From positions 7,130,001-7,194,000 of the forward strand of contig JAUKUA010000001.1 in the NCBI GenBank assembly GCA_030549175.1: 64,000 nucleotides of DNA, read 5' to 3'. Shown one piece after another: positions 23,472 through 34,576 of this stretch; the stretch's first letter is position 1; each line of letters starts with the position of its first letter. This DNA comes from Lasiosphaeris hirsuta. Lineage: Eukaryota; Ascomycota; Sordariomycetes; Sordariales; Lasiosphaeriaceae. A program made the position numbers and the translations under genes. The notes beneath the pieces are model-generated. The model did no database searches, had not been told where the DNA came from, and saw nothing but the letters and a program-made list of their open reading frames with translations.

Positions 23472-24114
23472 TTACATCGCCAAGACCCCAATTAAAAAGC
23501 CCAAGAACCCCACCGTCGCCGCACTCCCAAGACCCACACTGGCGCCCGCCGCGCTCGACGAAGTCGTCGCCGCAGCCCCGCCAGTCCCCGTAGCTGCCCC
23601 GCCGTTGGTGCCGGTGGGGCTAGCACCACCAGAACCAGAACCCGAGCCCGAAGGGGCTACGTTGTCCGTGTTGGGCGACCCGGCCGCGGCAGTGCCCTGT
23701 GGCGCACCTGCTGTGGTGTAGTAGTACTTGCCGATACATCCATCGACGCAATTCTGGTAGTTGAGGTTGTCGGTGGCGGTGCCGCTGCCCTTGGGGCACG
23801 CCGCGACACACTTGTTGGTGGCGTCGACCTGGTTTTCATGTCAGCAAACTGTTGTTTTCCAGCGGTAGGGGTATTTGTTGGATTGTGGAGGGGATCGGGC
23901 CGCTACATACATCGGAGGTGTTGGGGTTAGGGACCGAGATGCACTTGGCCGTGCATGAGACGTCGCCGGCCGTGCAGGCGTCGAGACAGGCGAGGATGGC
24001 GGCTTGCTCCGAGTTTGCTGCGTTCGCGGCCGTGTTGGTCGCTGTCGCAGGTGTCGTGGTCTGCGCAGTCGCTAAGGCGGCGAGGGCACCGAGGAGGAAG
24101 AGGGTGGAACGCAT
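23472..24114 (-). CDS. Small Cys-rich secreted protein, probably GPI-anchored
   Basis: Two exons, 24114-23911 and 23828-23472, give 186 residues. There is a signal peptide (MRSTLFLLGALAALATA), a Thr/Ala linker, and a core with eight Cys in four C-x3-C pairs (CLDAC, CTAKC, CVAAC, CVDGC), suggesting two disulphide-linked helical hairpins. The C-terminal half is low-complexity Gly/Ser/Ala/Thr ending in a hydrophobic tail (VGFLGFLIGVLAM), as expected for GPI attachment. The splice rebuilds PNTSDVDATNKCVAAC in phase 0. Likely located at the cell wall or plasma membrane; function unknown. Convergent with MDE1, 181 nt apart. Confidence 0.85.
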
Positions 24115-25760
24115 TGTGGGCGGGTTGAGATCACGGTGGAGAATGTGGTCTGTAAAGGGGGGTTCGTTCGTGGTGATGGCTCAGCGAGTGTATAGAAAGA
24201 TTCGTACCACAAACAGAGAGGCTAGTTAACGAGTGTAACGCTGACAGCGAGGAGGGGATGAGAGAGAGGAGGGGACTTCTGAGGGAGAAGGGAGAGAAGA
24301 AAGATGGGGGAGTGCGATTCAATGTATGCAATGGAGGCGTTCTATGTATGTACACTACACACAAATATCACCACGCCAGCGATCCGGCGCAGCTGTAACC
24401 CACATTCCTCGGCACACGCTGTCGTTTCGTTAGCCTCTCTCTCCCTCGCTCACCGGCCCCGAGCACACGAGGATCCCTTCTCGCGCGCCTGTAACCGGGG
24501 GTGATGTGTCCTGGGTCCCTGGGTGGGTGACCTCGAGACATGGCGCCAGCAGGGGTTTCTGGGGTCAGGCACTCTCCAGATTTTGTCTTTTTTTTCTTCT
24601 TTTTCTTTTCTGTTTGCCTCGCATGTTGCGCATCTCCCTGGTCCCACTCGCTGTGACCATTCGGCGCTCGGAAGCTTTGGAGAACCTTCTTGGTGGGCGC
24701 GCTGTGCGTGCGTCCAAAGCCACACGAGTCCTCCCTTTTTTCCCATCTAATTTCTGGAGGGCAGGGCAGCGACAGCGAGCCAGAGGCCCAAGAAACGACT
24801 CCAAGACAGATGCATTCCCGGCATTTACCTTGCCTGATTTGGCATCCGATCTGTCCGGGCACCAATCAGCAGGCCGCAATGCGCATCAGGCTTGACATCC
24901 CCGGATTTTCTCGCCAGCCTGTTTCCCTGTCACCTCAGTTGATTGAGTGAAACTAATACATTGCACCTCTTTTTACGCTACACAATTACTATTCTGGTGG
25001 CGTCAAGCGTGGCATGCCACGAGCATGGCAGCCAAACTTTGGACGAATATCACGCGCGCTAGCAATAATACGTCTACAAACAACATGCGGGGCACAGGTA
25101 TGGCTCGGGTATGTGTCGCCAATGGCTTCGCTCGGGACCCTGGAGGCAACTGAGCAACTTCCATGGCGTGGCAGACACGAACGCTTTGCGTGCAGGTGCG
25201 ACCAGGAAAACCCGAGCTGGGGAAACCCAAATGAACCCGGCCCAGTGGCTGCTGTCGAGGCCTTGGGGTTGCAAATTTTCATTCTGCAAGAGCACCTTAT
25301 CAGGGCCAACAGGAATGCAAATGTCAGCGCTGCCCGGCAGCTAAAGTCAAGGGCCCGGGGGGCGGCCTGAGCTCCGGGTCGAGTGTCTCGCGCTCAAGCG
25401 TTCTATATCCACCAACTTCAAAGCGCCACGCCTGCTACGATACCAGCCCAGTGCGTGCGTCTTTGGCCGACATCGACACGGCTCTCCAATAACAAGCATG
25501 GTCCAGCGAAGCATTGAAATTCTTGATGCGGGCCATCTCACAGATATTCGCAAAACAACTTCAGGATCCACACCTGAGTCCTGAGCCCTGACACACAAGG
25601 TACGTCACACAATAGCTTCTCTTCCCAAAAACAGATCGTCCCATACTGCATGATCAACACCTGAGAACAGCTCAAGGAATGGAGATACCATTCCATACAC
25701 CCACAACAACACGAAGAACAAAACAGCAGGCCAGCAGAAAGCAATGCAAAAATATATCAT
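24115..25760. other. Intergenic region upstream of the GPI-type gene
   Basis: Promoter of the secreted protein, with C/T-rich tracts near 24430-24480 and 24590-24615. No gene is recognised up to the tRNA. Confidence 0.5.
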
Positions 25761-25842
25761 CGACGCGGGCCGGATTTGAACCGACGCTCCCGAAAGAACA
25801 AGATTTCTAGTCTTGCGCATTAGACCACTCTGCCACCGCGCC
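25761..25842 (-). tRNA. tRNA-Ser (anticodon AGA)
   Basis: The minus strand folds as an 82-nt class II tRNA. The acceptor GGCGCGG pairs with CCGCGTC (one G-U), followed by discriminator G. The D stem is GCA/TGC with AGTGGTCTAA in the loop. The anticodon stem CAAGA/TCTTG has loop CTAGAAA (anticodon AGA, read as IGA). There is a long variable arm typical of serine tRNA, and a T arm GTCGG-TTCAAAT-CCGGC containing the B-box. No intron, and no encoded CCA. Confidence 0.95.
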
Positions 25843-26112
25843 TATCTGATGATTCTGCTCGACTGAGCTGCAGAAGTTGCTCTGCTAGTTTTGTCTGCCT
25901 GGATTCTGGCGGGAAACAATAAACAACATGTTCCGGAATACAATTTCAAACACCCCGGGCCAAGGCATGGTCCGGACTCCGCCGGCTTTCCATAACCCAG
26001 GTCCACCATCTGCTTCCTTCTAATGCTAAACACCATATATGCTAATTAAGTCAGGCAGCATGAACTTCATTGAAAAGAATGCGAGCTGCATGCGCGCATG
26101 CGCTACCAACTT

Positions 26113-27513
26113 TCAAATACGCAACCTCAGCATGATCTTCTCAAGCCCCTCCATCCTGTCGACTTCTTTGGTCCCCCTCTTCAATACTCCACTGAGCACC
26201 ACCTTCCTTGGGGACTCCCTCTCCCGACCCGTCAATGCATCAGTGACGGTATCCCGAATCTCCTCACTATTCAGCCCGTCCAGGCTGCTCAGCGGTGACA
26301 CTTCCCAGACACAGCTAATCGGGCTAGTCTCGCCGACACACGGCTTATTTACGCGGTCAACAAGCCGCCGCTCCCAGTCGGGGGAGAACTTGACGTTCGC
26401 CTTCCTCGCCAGCCAGAGCATGTGGTGCGTCAGCAGGACACACAGCTGCGCCTTGACGGCATCGCACACGCCCACGTTGGGCGTCAACGACTCCTGCGTG
26501 AAGACCAGCTGGTCGGTCGGGGACTCGCTGAGCCTAAGACAAATGATGGCTCCGAGGGCCACGAGAAAAATCCCCTTGGCCGTGGCGTCCGGGGGTCCTG
26601 TGGTAGCACGGGGGTGGTTGCGCAGTGTGTCGTCCAACGCGTTGAGAAACCGGTCGCCGGCCTGGGTCACGCGCTGCTCGAGCATGGCCTTCGTCCACGG
26701 CAGGTAGAGGCCGGCGCAGGCGGAGTGGTGACGGGGGTCCCACGAGTTAACGTCATAAAAATAGAGGGACATGCAGTCCCGAAGCATCGTTTGGAAGTCT
26801 GTTATCAACTGGCGACATAGGGCGTGCTGCACGAGGCGGGCGAATTTTGGAGAGCAGAGGATGCTGGCTTGGATGACGGTGTCGTCGGCGGTGCAGTGCT
26901 GCGAAACAAGCCGGTCCATGGACGACTTAAAGATGTCGTCGATGGTGAAATCAGCGCCGAAATCAAACTCGATACCTCCCACAGATCGCCTTTGCCCAGA
27001 GCAATTACCCTCCAACAGTCCTTGTTGACCAGCGGGCATTTCTGCACTTAACATCAGCCTCGAGCCACTAACAGCCCACTTGCGAAGAGACCAACTAGAC
27101 GAAAAGAAGTTCATATCCCTGATGCTGACGCGGATACAGTCAATGTAAAAGAGCGTCTTCTTCTCCATGCGGAAATCGGGCATCGAAGCAAGCTTCAGAC
27201 AGGCCGTACAGGGCTCGGTCTGCGAACACTGCCAAACACACGCCAGTCAGAATGAGAGAAAACAACAAAAAAGAACTGACTCTGATTTCGAGTAGTCCTC
27301 AAATCAACCAATACACACTGGGATCCTCAGTAACCTGCACCGCAGGCACGCCCCCCTCTCGCGCACGCCGCGGATCTCCTGGCGCCGCGTCTGGCCGAAG
27401 CGCTTCCGTGCGCGCCCCTGCGACGGCTTGTTGGGGTTGGCGGCGAACTTGATGATCTTGCCGGCGGACTCGTCGGCGCTGCCGAAGCAGATGTAGCCGG
27501 GAGCTTCGGGCAT
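26113..27513 (-). CDS. Zn2Cys6-like fungal regulator with atypical last cysteine spacing
   Basis: Two exons, 27513-27319 and 27228-26113, give 436 residues. The splice falls inside the zinc motif and rebuilds CLRCRLLRIPCSQTEPCTAC: Cys at 56, 59, 66, 72 and 75, i.e. C-x2-C-x6-C-x5-C-x2-C. The sixth Cys is not at the usual 6-9 residues; the next is Cys96 (FYIDC). A basic stretch (RARKRFGQTRRQEIRGVRERG) precedes the motif, as in a group of fungal C6 proteins I recall only in general. The remainder is helical (DRLVSQHCTADDTVIQASIL, AVKAQLCVLLTHHMLWLARK). Probably a nuclear DNA-binding regulator; target unknown. The open frame upstream of 27513 has no ATG. Confidence 0.8.
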
Positions 27514-28645
27514 CTCACTCGCGGACTCGGCGCTATGTGGGGCGGAATGAGGATGTGTTGATGACGGGAACTTGACGGTGAGGTAGAGCTGGCGGCGGGG
27601 CCGCAATTTAAATCGTACAGATACTAAAACACCAAAATGGGCGACCAAACAGCCATCGTCAACAGGCTTTTTTTTTTTTTGCTAGCTTTATATATGGATA
27701 CTAGTATTCGCGGGTGGCGGTGCGCATCCTGAAGCCCATCGAACGTCTAATACGGGGTCTTAAAAATGGTCTTGGCGGTGATAGATTCGAAGGATCGGAT
27801 AACAACACATCTGGTCAGACTGTTGGCTCAATGAGCCGATCTTTCTCCTCCTGCTAAGCCTTGCACGGTCGCAGCCTAATAGGTCCCCATTTCCACCGTT
27901 TGGGAGGGGAGACACACACTGCTTCATTTGAAACTCGCCTTCAGCTCCCAGCGCCCAGAGGGCCTATATCAAGATACTAACACGAGTAATAGCACAGCCC
28001 GCCGGCAAACAAGCCACCCGACGCCTTGGGGCCCCTCAGCTTTTGCTCCCTTGACGCAGCCCTAATACGCCCCCAGATTATACCTCCGCAAAACGGGCAA
28101 ATCGCCGGGGTCGAGACGGACAATCCCGTCTCCCGCCCTTACAAATACAAAGTACCGCACATACAAACCCCAAGATAGCTGCTGCTGCTGCTGCTGGGTA
28201 CTGCTACCCCCGTCCAATGGCTGGGAGGGTCGGTTGCCCGTCGCGAATGGTGCGCCGCAACGTGGTCAGGTCCTCCTCGATACGCAAAGGTTTACGCGGC
28301 TCAAACATCCCAAGAGCTCATCCGTCGCACCTCTAGGCCACCCACGACCTACCGATGGCGCTCTCGCGACGATGACACAAGTAAGGGACTGCAAGGCTGC
28401 TGGTAAAGCCCTCAAAACCCGACCCGGCGATACCATAGGTTGCACGCCATGCTGACACATGTCAGCACTCTAATCCCCGCCTCGACCAACGCAGGGCAGG
28501 TAAACAACCTCTCCTGAACTCCTTTTAGACACAAAAACGCACAGTGGGTTGATTCAACTTGTTGCTTATTTTTGTTGTATTTGTTATATCCATCGCCACA
28601 AGGCGTCAGGCGCAAGGCACAAAGGCGACCTCCCGCACCACTAGT
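27514..28645. other. Intergenic region
   Basis: Upstream of the C6 gene and downstream of the short-chain dehydrogenase. It holds a T run near 27667-27680 and a (CTG)5 run near 28182-28197. No gene is seen. Confidence 0.5.
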
Positions 28646-29386
28646 CTACCAAGGAATCGGCCCCTCTTTGTTCGAGTACGTCCCGTTCTCTCCATCGATA
28701 CCCAGTGTCGCGAGGCGGACCGCATTGATGGCGCCAAACGAGGGATCATCGGTTCCCTGGTAGTTGTTTAGGTTCGTAGCGCAGTAGCCCGGGCAAGTGA
28801 GGCTGATTTTCCAGCTGGGGTCCTTCTCGAGCCGCGCGATGTAGTGCAGCGTCAACATGTTCAGCGCGGCCTTGGAGGTGGCATACGGCGGGACGTCGAG
28901 GCTGTGATGCCAATTCTTGGGGTCGGCCTTGTACGCCTCGCTACCCATGGTGGACGAGAGCATGACGATTCGCTTAGTCGGCGCCTGGGATTTCTCGAGA
29001 AGCGGGATAAATGTGTCGGTGACCTGCGCAACACCGAACACGTTGGTGTTGAAGACGGCCTGCCATCCCGCTCGGCCCTCGACTCCCTTGGGCGGGAAGC
29101 CGAGGGCGGCGTTGTTGATGAGCACATCGAGACGGCCGTGCTTCTCCTCGACCGCCTTGGCTGCGGTGGTGATGGACTCATCCGAGTCTTGGTTAAGCAA
29201 GAGGCCCTCGACCGCCAGGCCGAGGGCCATGAGCTTGGCTACGGCCTCGTCAATAGCCTCCTTGCGGCGGCCCGCGAGAATGACATGGTAGTCTTTGTGC
29301 TCAGTGCTGAGCTTCTTGGCGATCTCAAAGCCGATGCCTTGGTTGGCTCCCGTGACGAGGGTGATATGGGTGTAGGGGGCGGACAT
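28646..29386 (-). CDS. Short-chain dehydrogenase/reductase (classical SDR)
   Basis: A single-exon cytosolic-type oxidoreductase of 246 residues. The dinucleotide-binding TGANQGIGFEIAKKL lies at residues 12-26. The structural LINNAAL motif follows, then the catalytic Ser in VMLSSTMGSEA and the Tyr/Lys pair in PPYATSKAALNML. GRRKEAI after the second strand, with two Arg at the strand end, suggests NADP(H) preference. It resembles carbonyl-reductase-like fungal SDRs; the substrate cannot be told. The ATG at 29386 is preferred because it places the Rossmann strand correctly; the upstream in-frame ATG at 29515 would add 43 residues across a poly-A tract (the 14-T run at 29405-29418). Confidence 0.9.
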   Translation of the reverse strand: MSAPYTHITLVTGANQGIGFEIAKKLSTEHKDYHVILAGRRKEAIDEAVAKLMALGLAVEGLLLNQDSDESITTAAKAVEEKHGRLDVLINNAALGFPPKGVEGRAGWQAVFNTNVFGVAQVTDTFIPLLEKSQAPTKRIVMLSSTMGSEAYKADPKNWHHSLDVPPYATSKAALNMLTLHYIARLEKDPSWKISLTCPGYCATNLNNYQGTDDPSFGAINAVRLATLGIDGENGTYSNKEGPIPW

Positions 29387-29884
29387 GGTGCAAGAATAAA
29401 GGCGTTTTTTTTTTTTTTGATATGTGTAAAGAATATGCTGGCACCTGTTGGATGAAGAAAACACAACATGAATTTTGCCGGTCGGCGGGTGTGCCTTATA
29501 TGCCAGCACCAGCATTGGTGATGTATCACTCCCGCGGGTCTTAGCTGTCGGCTGTCTTGGTCGGGAGAAGTGTTAAGTCCGGTGGGCCCGCTTCTTTTGG
29601 ATTAGCGACCATTCATCCCCGGACTTGCAATCTTATCGGATCCTGATGCTTGGTAATGCTAAACCACGAGAGGGGGGTCGATTCGAGAGTCACAGTCCTG
29701 GTTGGAGTCCGAGGCGTGGCCATCCGGTCCGAGCCAGCGGGTTTCGGGCTGTCTCCACGAGTGTCCCGGGCGGGTTACGGGCTCTCCCTAAGCTTGCCGT
29801 GCGGGTTACGGGTGCGCGACACGCCGCACCTACGGCACGCTTATAAACCACTGCTTTACCCGTCGCTAGATGGTTCCAGCGCAT
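29387..29884. other. Spacer between the SDR and SLD5
   Basis: The SDR promoter and the SLD5 3' UTR. The motif GCGGGTTACGGG occurs twice near 29773 and 29803. Nothing else is recognised. Confidence 0.5.
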
Positions 29885-30635
29885 CTATACCAGTTCAGCA
29901 TTACCAAGCTGTACAAGGGGTTTCGCGTCGGCCCAGCGAAGTATCACGATGTCGCTCTCCTCCATCTCCAGCCTCCCGTCAGAATCGACACCACGGCCCT
30001 CCACTAATGTGTCCCGGAGCAGACGAATGAACACGGCCGACTCGAGATCGGGCGTGTCAATCATGCTGATGTTACCGGCCGTGTCGTTGAGGTTCTGCAA
30101 GCCCGGTGGAAAGGACGAGAGGAAAGACGAGAGGTAGTGGTTGTGCAGCAGAGCCTGGTGGCGCGTTGCATAGGCCAGCTCCATCTCGGACAGGCGCGAC
30201 CGCAGCTCATCACTCGAGAGGTAGTGCAGCGTGTGGCGGTCGATTTTGGCGATGCGGGCGCGTAGGTAGCTGCGGACGAGGTACTTGAAGCGCTCCAGCT
30301 CGGTCTGGATGACGATGAGGGCGAAGTTGGTCTTGGGGTCCATGTCGCCCGTCATCTCCTCGACCTTTTCGATCTGGCGCCTAATGCTGTTATTGATGCG
30401 TTCGAAGAGGCCGTCTGATGGCCAGCTGCGGGTTAGGGGGTCATCGTTAGTGCATATTCGCCCAGAACGCGCCAACGTACCGGCAGCGAGTTGAAGTAGT
30501 GTTTGCATACTGGAGGAGCTCGGGGGCAGATCGCTCGGCGACCCAGGCACGGGTCAAGTCTTGGAGATCCCGCTTCTCCCGCGGGATTGTGTGAATGACG
30601 GGGTCGACGTCGCGTAGGATGTCGTCGATATCCAT
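29885..30635 (-). CDS. SLD5: GINS complex subunit SLD5
   Basis: A subunit of the GINS tetramer that activates the CMG replicative helicase in the nucleus. Two exons, 30635-30511 and 30425-29885, give 221 residues, the usual length. The N-terminus ([18 protein letters not shown]) and the A-domain helices ([20 protein letters not shown]) are typical, as are [17 protein letters not shown] and the B-domain tail beginning [10 protein letters not shown] second donor 38 nt downstream (GTACGT at 30472) is in the same phase and would add residues in a place where SLD5 proteins usually read APELL-x-WP. The first donor gives [16 protein letters not shown] and is preferred. Confidence 0.92.
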
Positions 30636-32434
30636 ATTGGGAGCTGCACCAGAGATAATTAAGACTGAAACGACGTTGTGTTTTGTTTCTCGGGAATTTG
30701 CATAGCTGGGGCGGCGGGGTTACAGAGGATTCAGTTTGTTGACTTTGGTTTCTCGACAACATTTTCTCACCAGCCCATGCATCGATCGCGCAACTGATGC
30801 GGGGCACCTTGCGACTCGCGACTGCCAATAACGTGGGGGACACCATCGTGCGACATGCACCAATCCAATGCGGGGGCTGCCCCCGCACCTGGGACGGCTG
30901 GGCCCGTGCTGAGCAAAGAGGGTGACACACAGGTGACAGTGGTCTATTTTCGCCCGACTTTCTGGGAATCTGGGAATCTGGGAATCTGGGCAGCTGTCCC
31001 AGCTTTTGCCATCCCAGCTTTGCCAGCTTTCCCCAGCCTGTCCAGCTTCCCAGCCAACCAGCTTCCCAGCTCGCCAACAGCAAGCAGCAGGTTGCCGTCT
31101 TCCCGTTCTGACGTTATCTCCGTGGCTGGGGAAACAATAAAACATGGATACGGCATGACGAGAACAGCAATGTCGACATCTTGTCACCTCATCCCGAGCC
31201 CACTACACTCCACCACGAAGAAAATAGGATTGGGGGGGGGGGGGGGGATGAGGGGATATTGGGAACTTTCGGTGCCGAGACCGAAACGGTAGCTTTCAGC
31301 TCTTCCTACCCGAGCCGATTGCTGCATTCCTCGCAGTGGCGACAGTAGCAAACGCTGGACCAGCCTAATGGAAGACGGGTGGATTGGCTGGCTCCCAGTC
31401 CAACACATTTCGCGCTTTCCCTTTCCAGCGCTCCAAAGGACCTTGGTTGACCGCCGACGACTTCCAAGGAAGGTTGCAAGAGGCCCAGAACCCGACGGGC
31501 GCATATGCACAGCCGCGGAAAAGCAACCAGTGACGTACAGGATATCGGGCCATTTTGGGCCATTTTGGGCGAATCACCAGTCTGGCGAACCAGCGACCGA
31601 CGCCCTGCATCAATGGTTTGTGGTTGTGTGGGAGTGTGGTTGAGGTGGCTGGTCGGCCTGTCCTTCGGGGCCCTCTGCCTGTCTTTTGTGCATTTCGGCC
31701 TCGCATTCTGGCCTTTTGTGCCCTGTGTGCAAAATGTGCTGACGACAGCCTGACCACTCCACCATGGAGAGGTGGCAGCGCCCGGCGCTTCTTGCGACCA
31801 TCCTCGCGGCTGGGACGAGCGCAGCGGTCGGCGATGAAACCCCAGGTGGTTGCTGTGGTTGCGTCGGCGCTGCGTCGACGCTGCCACGGCTCTCCGGATC
31901 TGGTTCCATCTCTGGTTCCATTCTCGTGTCCTGTTCAATCTGACTGTCTTGGACCCTCTGTGACAGCCCGCCCCGTGTCTCAGGTACCTGGATTTCTCCT
32001 GGATTTCTCCTGGATTGCGCTGCACTGGGCTGCCGATGCGCTGCACTCGGGCTCTTTGCCCTCCTCAGCCTGACGGCACCCCGCGAGCGATGCTACCAGT
32101 CGACGCCCGTTGTTCCGTTGCGCACAGTCAGCCAGCTGGGGGGCGTCGCCACTATCAGACCCCTTCTTACTGGACAGAGGTTGGCGTTTTCCTTTTTCCA
32201 TCCAGCTTTCTGCAGCCACATGCCTTGGTCCCCGCTCCGTTGCGCTGTCCGATGCAGTCGATGGATTCGATGCAGTGAGTGGATCGGTGTACAGGTAGCC
32301 TTGGTATAAGTGGAAGCCTGCTCCCCCCAGCTCGCTCGCCCCCGAGCTGCCCGATGATGGCCTGTTTGCTGTTCTGCTCTTCTGGCCAACAACACTCTGT
32401 TTTCCTGGGGCACACATAATGCCATGTTAACGTC
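30636..32434. other. Divergent upstream region of SLD5 and the Cys-rich membrane protein
   Basis: About 1.8 kb without a recognised gene. It contains short-repeat blocks (30957-31075), a run of 16 G at 31232-31247, and GGGCCATTTT twice in tandem at 31550-31570. Confidence 0.5.
30957..31075. repeat. Cluster of short direct repeats (TCTGGGAA and CCAGCTT units)
   Basis: Four tandem copies of an 8-9 nt TCTGGGAA unit are followed by at least six irregularly spaced CCAGCTT(T/C)CC units. Together they form a compact low-complexity block about 325 nt upstream of SLD5. Confidence 0.7.
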
Positions 32435-34576
32435 ATGTCGTTTGTTCTGCGACGACTGGCGCCCGCGGTCCTGATTGTCTCGCTGTTGGCTGGGGCCGGC
32501 CACGTTTCCGCTCTGCCGGATGCTCGAAAGTCCAGTAACCTTGGCGCTGTTATTGACAATGCCGACACCGTATTCCTGAGCAACTGGGTTGCTCCCGTCC
32601 CTGGCACGAGAGCCTACGTCGGACATCAAGAGCGCGGGAAAATCGATATCGGGAGGAGAGATTGTCTGCCCAATGGAACTAACTACTGCTTTGGCGATAC
32701 GGTTAATTTCTGCTTCAATTGCGGGACATGTTGCGTCGACGGCATATATTGCTGCGGTGCCGGGGGCATCTGCTGCGGAACCGGCTGCTGCGCGAGCGGA
32801 CAGACATGCGACGACGGGCAGTGCAAGTCCTCGGTGTAAGTCCTCAGCAGAGTCAGCCGAGAAGCTCTGCAAGTCTAATTGATCAACCAGGAACGCTGTG
32901 ACGGTCACCTCGATAGCGTACGAAACAGTCACCCGCACGGCAACGCAGGTGGCCACCATTCTCCTGGTCATAGTCGATACTTCAACCATCGTGGCGACCT
33001 CTGATGTCACCGTATCAAACCAGGCAACCCAAACTAACGTCGTCTGGACGACAACGACTGTCTTCGAGGCAGAGACAACACCCGGATCGGTCCGGATCAG
33101 GGCCGTCGATAATGCGCCCCCGGAACCTCGCTCCGCTTGGAAGCGGGCGCTAAGTGCCGCATGGACTTCGTTGACGACTAAAGATGTCGTAGTCGACGCA
33201 CGTTCGCCCAATGTCGTCCGCGATCGCATTGTGCGACGGCAAGCTACCAAGGAGCCGGGCTCAGTTGCAGCGGCATCAACCGTCACCCAGTTTAACACCC
33301 AGACAGTGGAGATCACGAGCGTGATCTCTGTCACAATCACCACTTCAACCACCTCATTCGTGATGAAGACGGTTGTCATAACCAATACTCGGTAAGCGAA
33401 TACGCATGCGGCTCTGGCTGGGCTGCCTAGGCTAAAGTCAGTTGCCATATTGGGGTATGTGTGCTAACAAACTTTAGAGTCTTCAATGCCCAGGCGACGA
33501 CTGAAACGACGTCGACATTGACAATTATCTCCCGCCAGCCGAAAACCGAATTCATCACCACAACAGCAACTCCTATCCGTCCGGGCACAGCAACGCTGAG
33601 TGAGCCCACATCCTCATCCACCGGCTCAGGAGCCCCGGTCGTCCCTGCGAATGCGTCCAAGTCTGTCTCCACCGGCGCCATCGCGGGTGCTGCAGTTGGA
33701 GGCACTGTCTTTGCCATCATCATCGCGGCGATCGTTATATTTTTTATCCGCCACCGCAGGAGCAAGCAAAAGCCCTTTGATAATGACATCGTTCTCCCGC
33801 CCGATGCCCTGGACATGAACAACGGCGGGGGTATGGACATGCGCCAGCCGACATACCCAGCCGTTCTTCCTCACTTCGCCACCACACCCGCCCATCATGC
33901 AGCGCAATTCCAACCTCCTAACAACCTTTCGCCAAACGCAAACACTTACCTCGATCCAAGTAGCGCCGGGGCTGCCGCCGCACCACAACATCGGCGCACC
34001 AGCTCTGGCTACTCCACGCTGGTGGGTACCCCTAACCTAGGAGCTGGGGGAAAGAAGGACGACCGCCTCTCCGCCATGACGATGGCAAGCGGCACAACAT
34101 CAGCCACGACACCGCCGCTTGCGACTACGCCGGAAGCTGTAGAGGCGCCGACTGAGCCCCCCACTCGCTGGTTTGAGGTGGATGGAAACAACCAGATCAA
34201 CGAGGCCGATGATGGACACCATCTTGTGGATCCGGCTGTAGACGGCGGCCATTCCTCTCCGGTAGGGACGGGATCACCGCCATTGCCACAGCAGCAGACA
34301 CCGCCGCAACACTTGCGGCAAAACAGCAACAGTAGCTCGACATACTCGGCCTATGGCGGCCATGATGTGCAGAGCATCAGCGGGGCTTACTTCCAGGGGT
34401 CTGTCGGTCAAGCGGTAGAGATGGGGCCCGGCGAGCAGGGGGGTGTGCAGCAACAATACGGGCAGCAGTACCAGCAGCTGGCGCCGGAACAGCAAGCATA
34501 CCATGAGCAAGCGCAGCAGCAGGGCTACGTCCAGCAGTACTACCACATGCAGCCCAACCAAGACCCAGGGCGGTAG
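32435..34576 (+). CDS. Single-pass membrane protein with Cys-rich ectodomain and Gln-rich cytosolic tail
   Basis: Three exons (32435-32835, 32891-33391, 33478-34576) give 666 residues; all three junctions keep frame. A signal peptide (residues 1-26) precedes a compact Cys cluster near residues 77-131 (CCVDGIYCCGAGGICCGTGC and flanks) with 15 Cys. A long Thr/Ser/Val-rich stalk follows, likely O-glycosylated. One membrane helix lies near residues 365-395 (VGGTVFAIIIAAIVIFFIR), then basic residues (RHRRSK) and a Pro/Gln/Tyr-rich tail. The layout resembles fungal wall-sensor or Mid2/WSC-like surface proteins, but the Cys pattern is not one I can assign. Probably at the plasma membrane. Confidence 0.85.
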
